Assembly: GCA_014925825.1 (NCBI GenBank)
Contig: JACGCK010000005.1
Coordinates: 496,001-560,000 of the forward strand
Direction of reading: 5' to 3'
DNA from: Pholiota molesta
Taxonomy: Eukaryota > Basidiomycota > Agaricomycetes > Agaricales > Strophariaceae
Length of the DNA: 64,000 nucleotides
In this document: positions 63,138 through 64,000 of the stretch, piece by piece
Position numbering within the stretch: position 1 is the stretch's first letter
Layout: every line of letters starts with the position of its first letter
Position numbers and translations under genes: made by a program
The notes under the pieces: generated by a model
Database searches by the model: none
Seen by the model: only the letters and a program-made list of their open reading frames with translations
What the model was told of the DNA's origin: nothing

Positions 63138-63360
63138 GTAGATGTGTGTACGACCGACTCGGACGCGACTCTCAATGACTGGCCTAACACGTCGCCACTT
63201 CGATCACTACTATCATTAGCTGACGTAATTGGCGGCTCAAATCCGCGCGACGCGCGCAGCCACCGCTGTTATCCCGAGGTACCAATACTTCAAAAGATCA
63301 TTGGAAGTCAAACATCCTTGCTACTGTACAACACACTAATTATAGGTATAGACCGGTGGA

Positions 63361-64000
63361 TTACTCTCCGGTACGTTGAGCCATAGCAGCTTGGCCAGCA
63401 GCAGTGGCAGCCAGCCGTGAACGTTTCCTCTCCGCCTCTGCATAGATTAATGAGTTTGGTCAAATATGATGTAGCAGAACACCAACCTGCTTCCTTTTCT
63501 CTTTCAATTTCAGCGACAATGGCTTCGATTTCAGAAAGACCCAGGTTCTAAGGACCACCGGGTTCAGGATTTCCCTCCTTCTGAGATAATATACAACTGA
63601 CCGTTATTTTGCCATAGCTTTCCATCACACTAATTTCAATGTTCTTGGCGCCTGTTTGGACAACCTCCAATAGACTCTTGACGGTCAGTTTAATGCTCTC
63701 GTCTCGTGTCATGTCGTCTCTGTGGTTCTTCTCCAAGAATTCCCGCACAGTTTTGGATGAACGGCCGATAGCATTGGCCTATAACAAAACACTTCATTAA
63801 GCAGTCGCATGGAAGCCATGGAGTGAACTTGCCTTCCATGCACTGTAAATGCCACTGGGCTCAGTTTGATATAATCGTGGCTTCGTGTCATGAGGGTCAA
63901 ATCCAACAATGAGAGTCGCGATCCCGAACGGCCTGACACCACCGGATTGCGTGTATCTCTGAACATAAGACAGTTGGTATTTGATTCACAAAAGAATTTT
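63361..64000 (-). CDS. PRE6: 20S proteasome subunit alpha4 (Pre6/PSMA7), 5' truncated
   Basis: The gene continues past the window end; the visible part is the C-terminal two-thirds. An exon opening at about 63961 reads [40 protein letters not shown], then [60 protein letters not shown], and a basic tail [14 protein letters not shown]. The residue pattern matches alpha4 rather than other alpha subunits. Alpha subunits gate the 20S core and dock the 19S cap. The long Ala/Arg tail after the last helix is longer than in animals. Stop at 63361-63363. The first exons, with the gating N-terminus, lie outside. Confidence 0.92.

Overview
The window is a compact piece of a basidiomycete (mushroom-type, Agaricomycetes-like) nuclear chromosome. 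This rests on many introns of about 45-65 nt with GT/AG ends, short intergenic gaps, and protein types typical of filamentous fungi: ATG8, an ABCC transporter with a long acidic insert, a QDE-1-like RNA-dependent RNA polymerase, HOP1 with a PHD finger, and 5'-nucleotidase-like and MYND proteins. I see no transposon, CRISPR array, rRNA, tRNA or virus-like gene. No taxon-specific search was possible, so the phylum is an inference.

Layout. 0-5 kb: the 3' part of an SPFH/band-7 gene (+), ATG8 (+), a RAD57/XRCC3-type recombinase (-). 5.2-11.8 kb: a very intron-rich full-length ABCC transporter (+). 12-15.4 kb: the 24-kDa complex I subunit (+) and a bestrophin-like channel (-). 15.6-23.6 kb: an RNA-dependent RNA polymerase (+) and the telomere protein POT1 (+). 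23.9-31.5 kb: the PI 4-kinase STT4 (-). 31.7-38.6 kb: a small unrecognised gene (+), NAD(P)HX epimerase (-), a MYND protein (-), glutaminyl cyclase (-) and TRAPP subunit Trs23 (+). 39.3-45.8 kb: meiotic HOP1 (+) and SDA1 (+). 45.9-53.2 kb: an unknown polytopic membrane protein (-), rRNA methyltransferase BMT2 (+), 3-hydroxyisobutyrate dehydrogenase (+), an atypical SDR (+) and a small membrane protein (+). 53.4-64 kb: a 5'-nucleotidase-like metallophosphatase (-), a cytochrome b561-type protein (+), the Arf-GEF GEA/GBF1 (-), and proteasome subunit alpha4 (-, cut by the window end).

The genes are mostly unrelated housekeeping genes rather than a cluster. Telomere, recombination and meiosis (POT1, RAD57, HOP1) and membrane traffic (STT4, GEA, Trs23, ATG8) recur, but I read this as chance. 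Several pairs are divergent and share promoters of 175-300 bp.

The strongest unexpected signal is a series of reading-frame breaks inside conserved exons. There are two in the RdRP and one each in POT1, the SDR, the dehydrogenase and the 5'-nucleotidase, with a weaker one in the MYND gene. Every one is repaired by adding one base, and nearly all lie at short homopolymers. The simplest explanation is systematic homopolymer under-calling in the assembly, not five pseudogenes. Also notable are two GC-AG introns and a 13-nt microexon that carries the ABC signature motif. I did not find a convincing undescribed multi-gene system.
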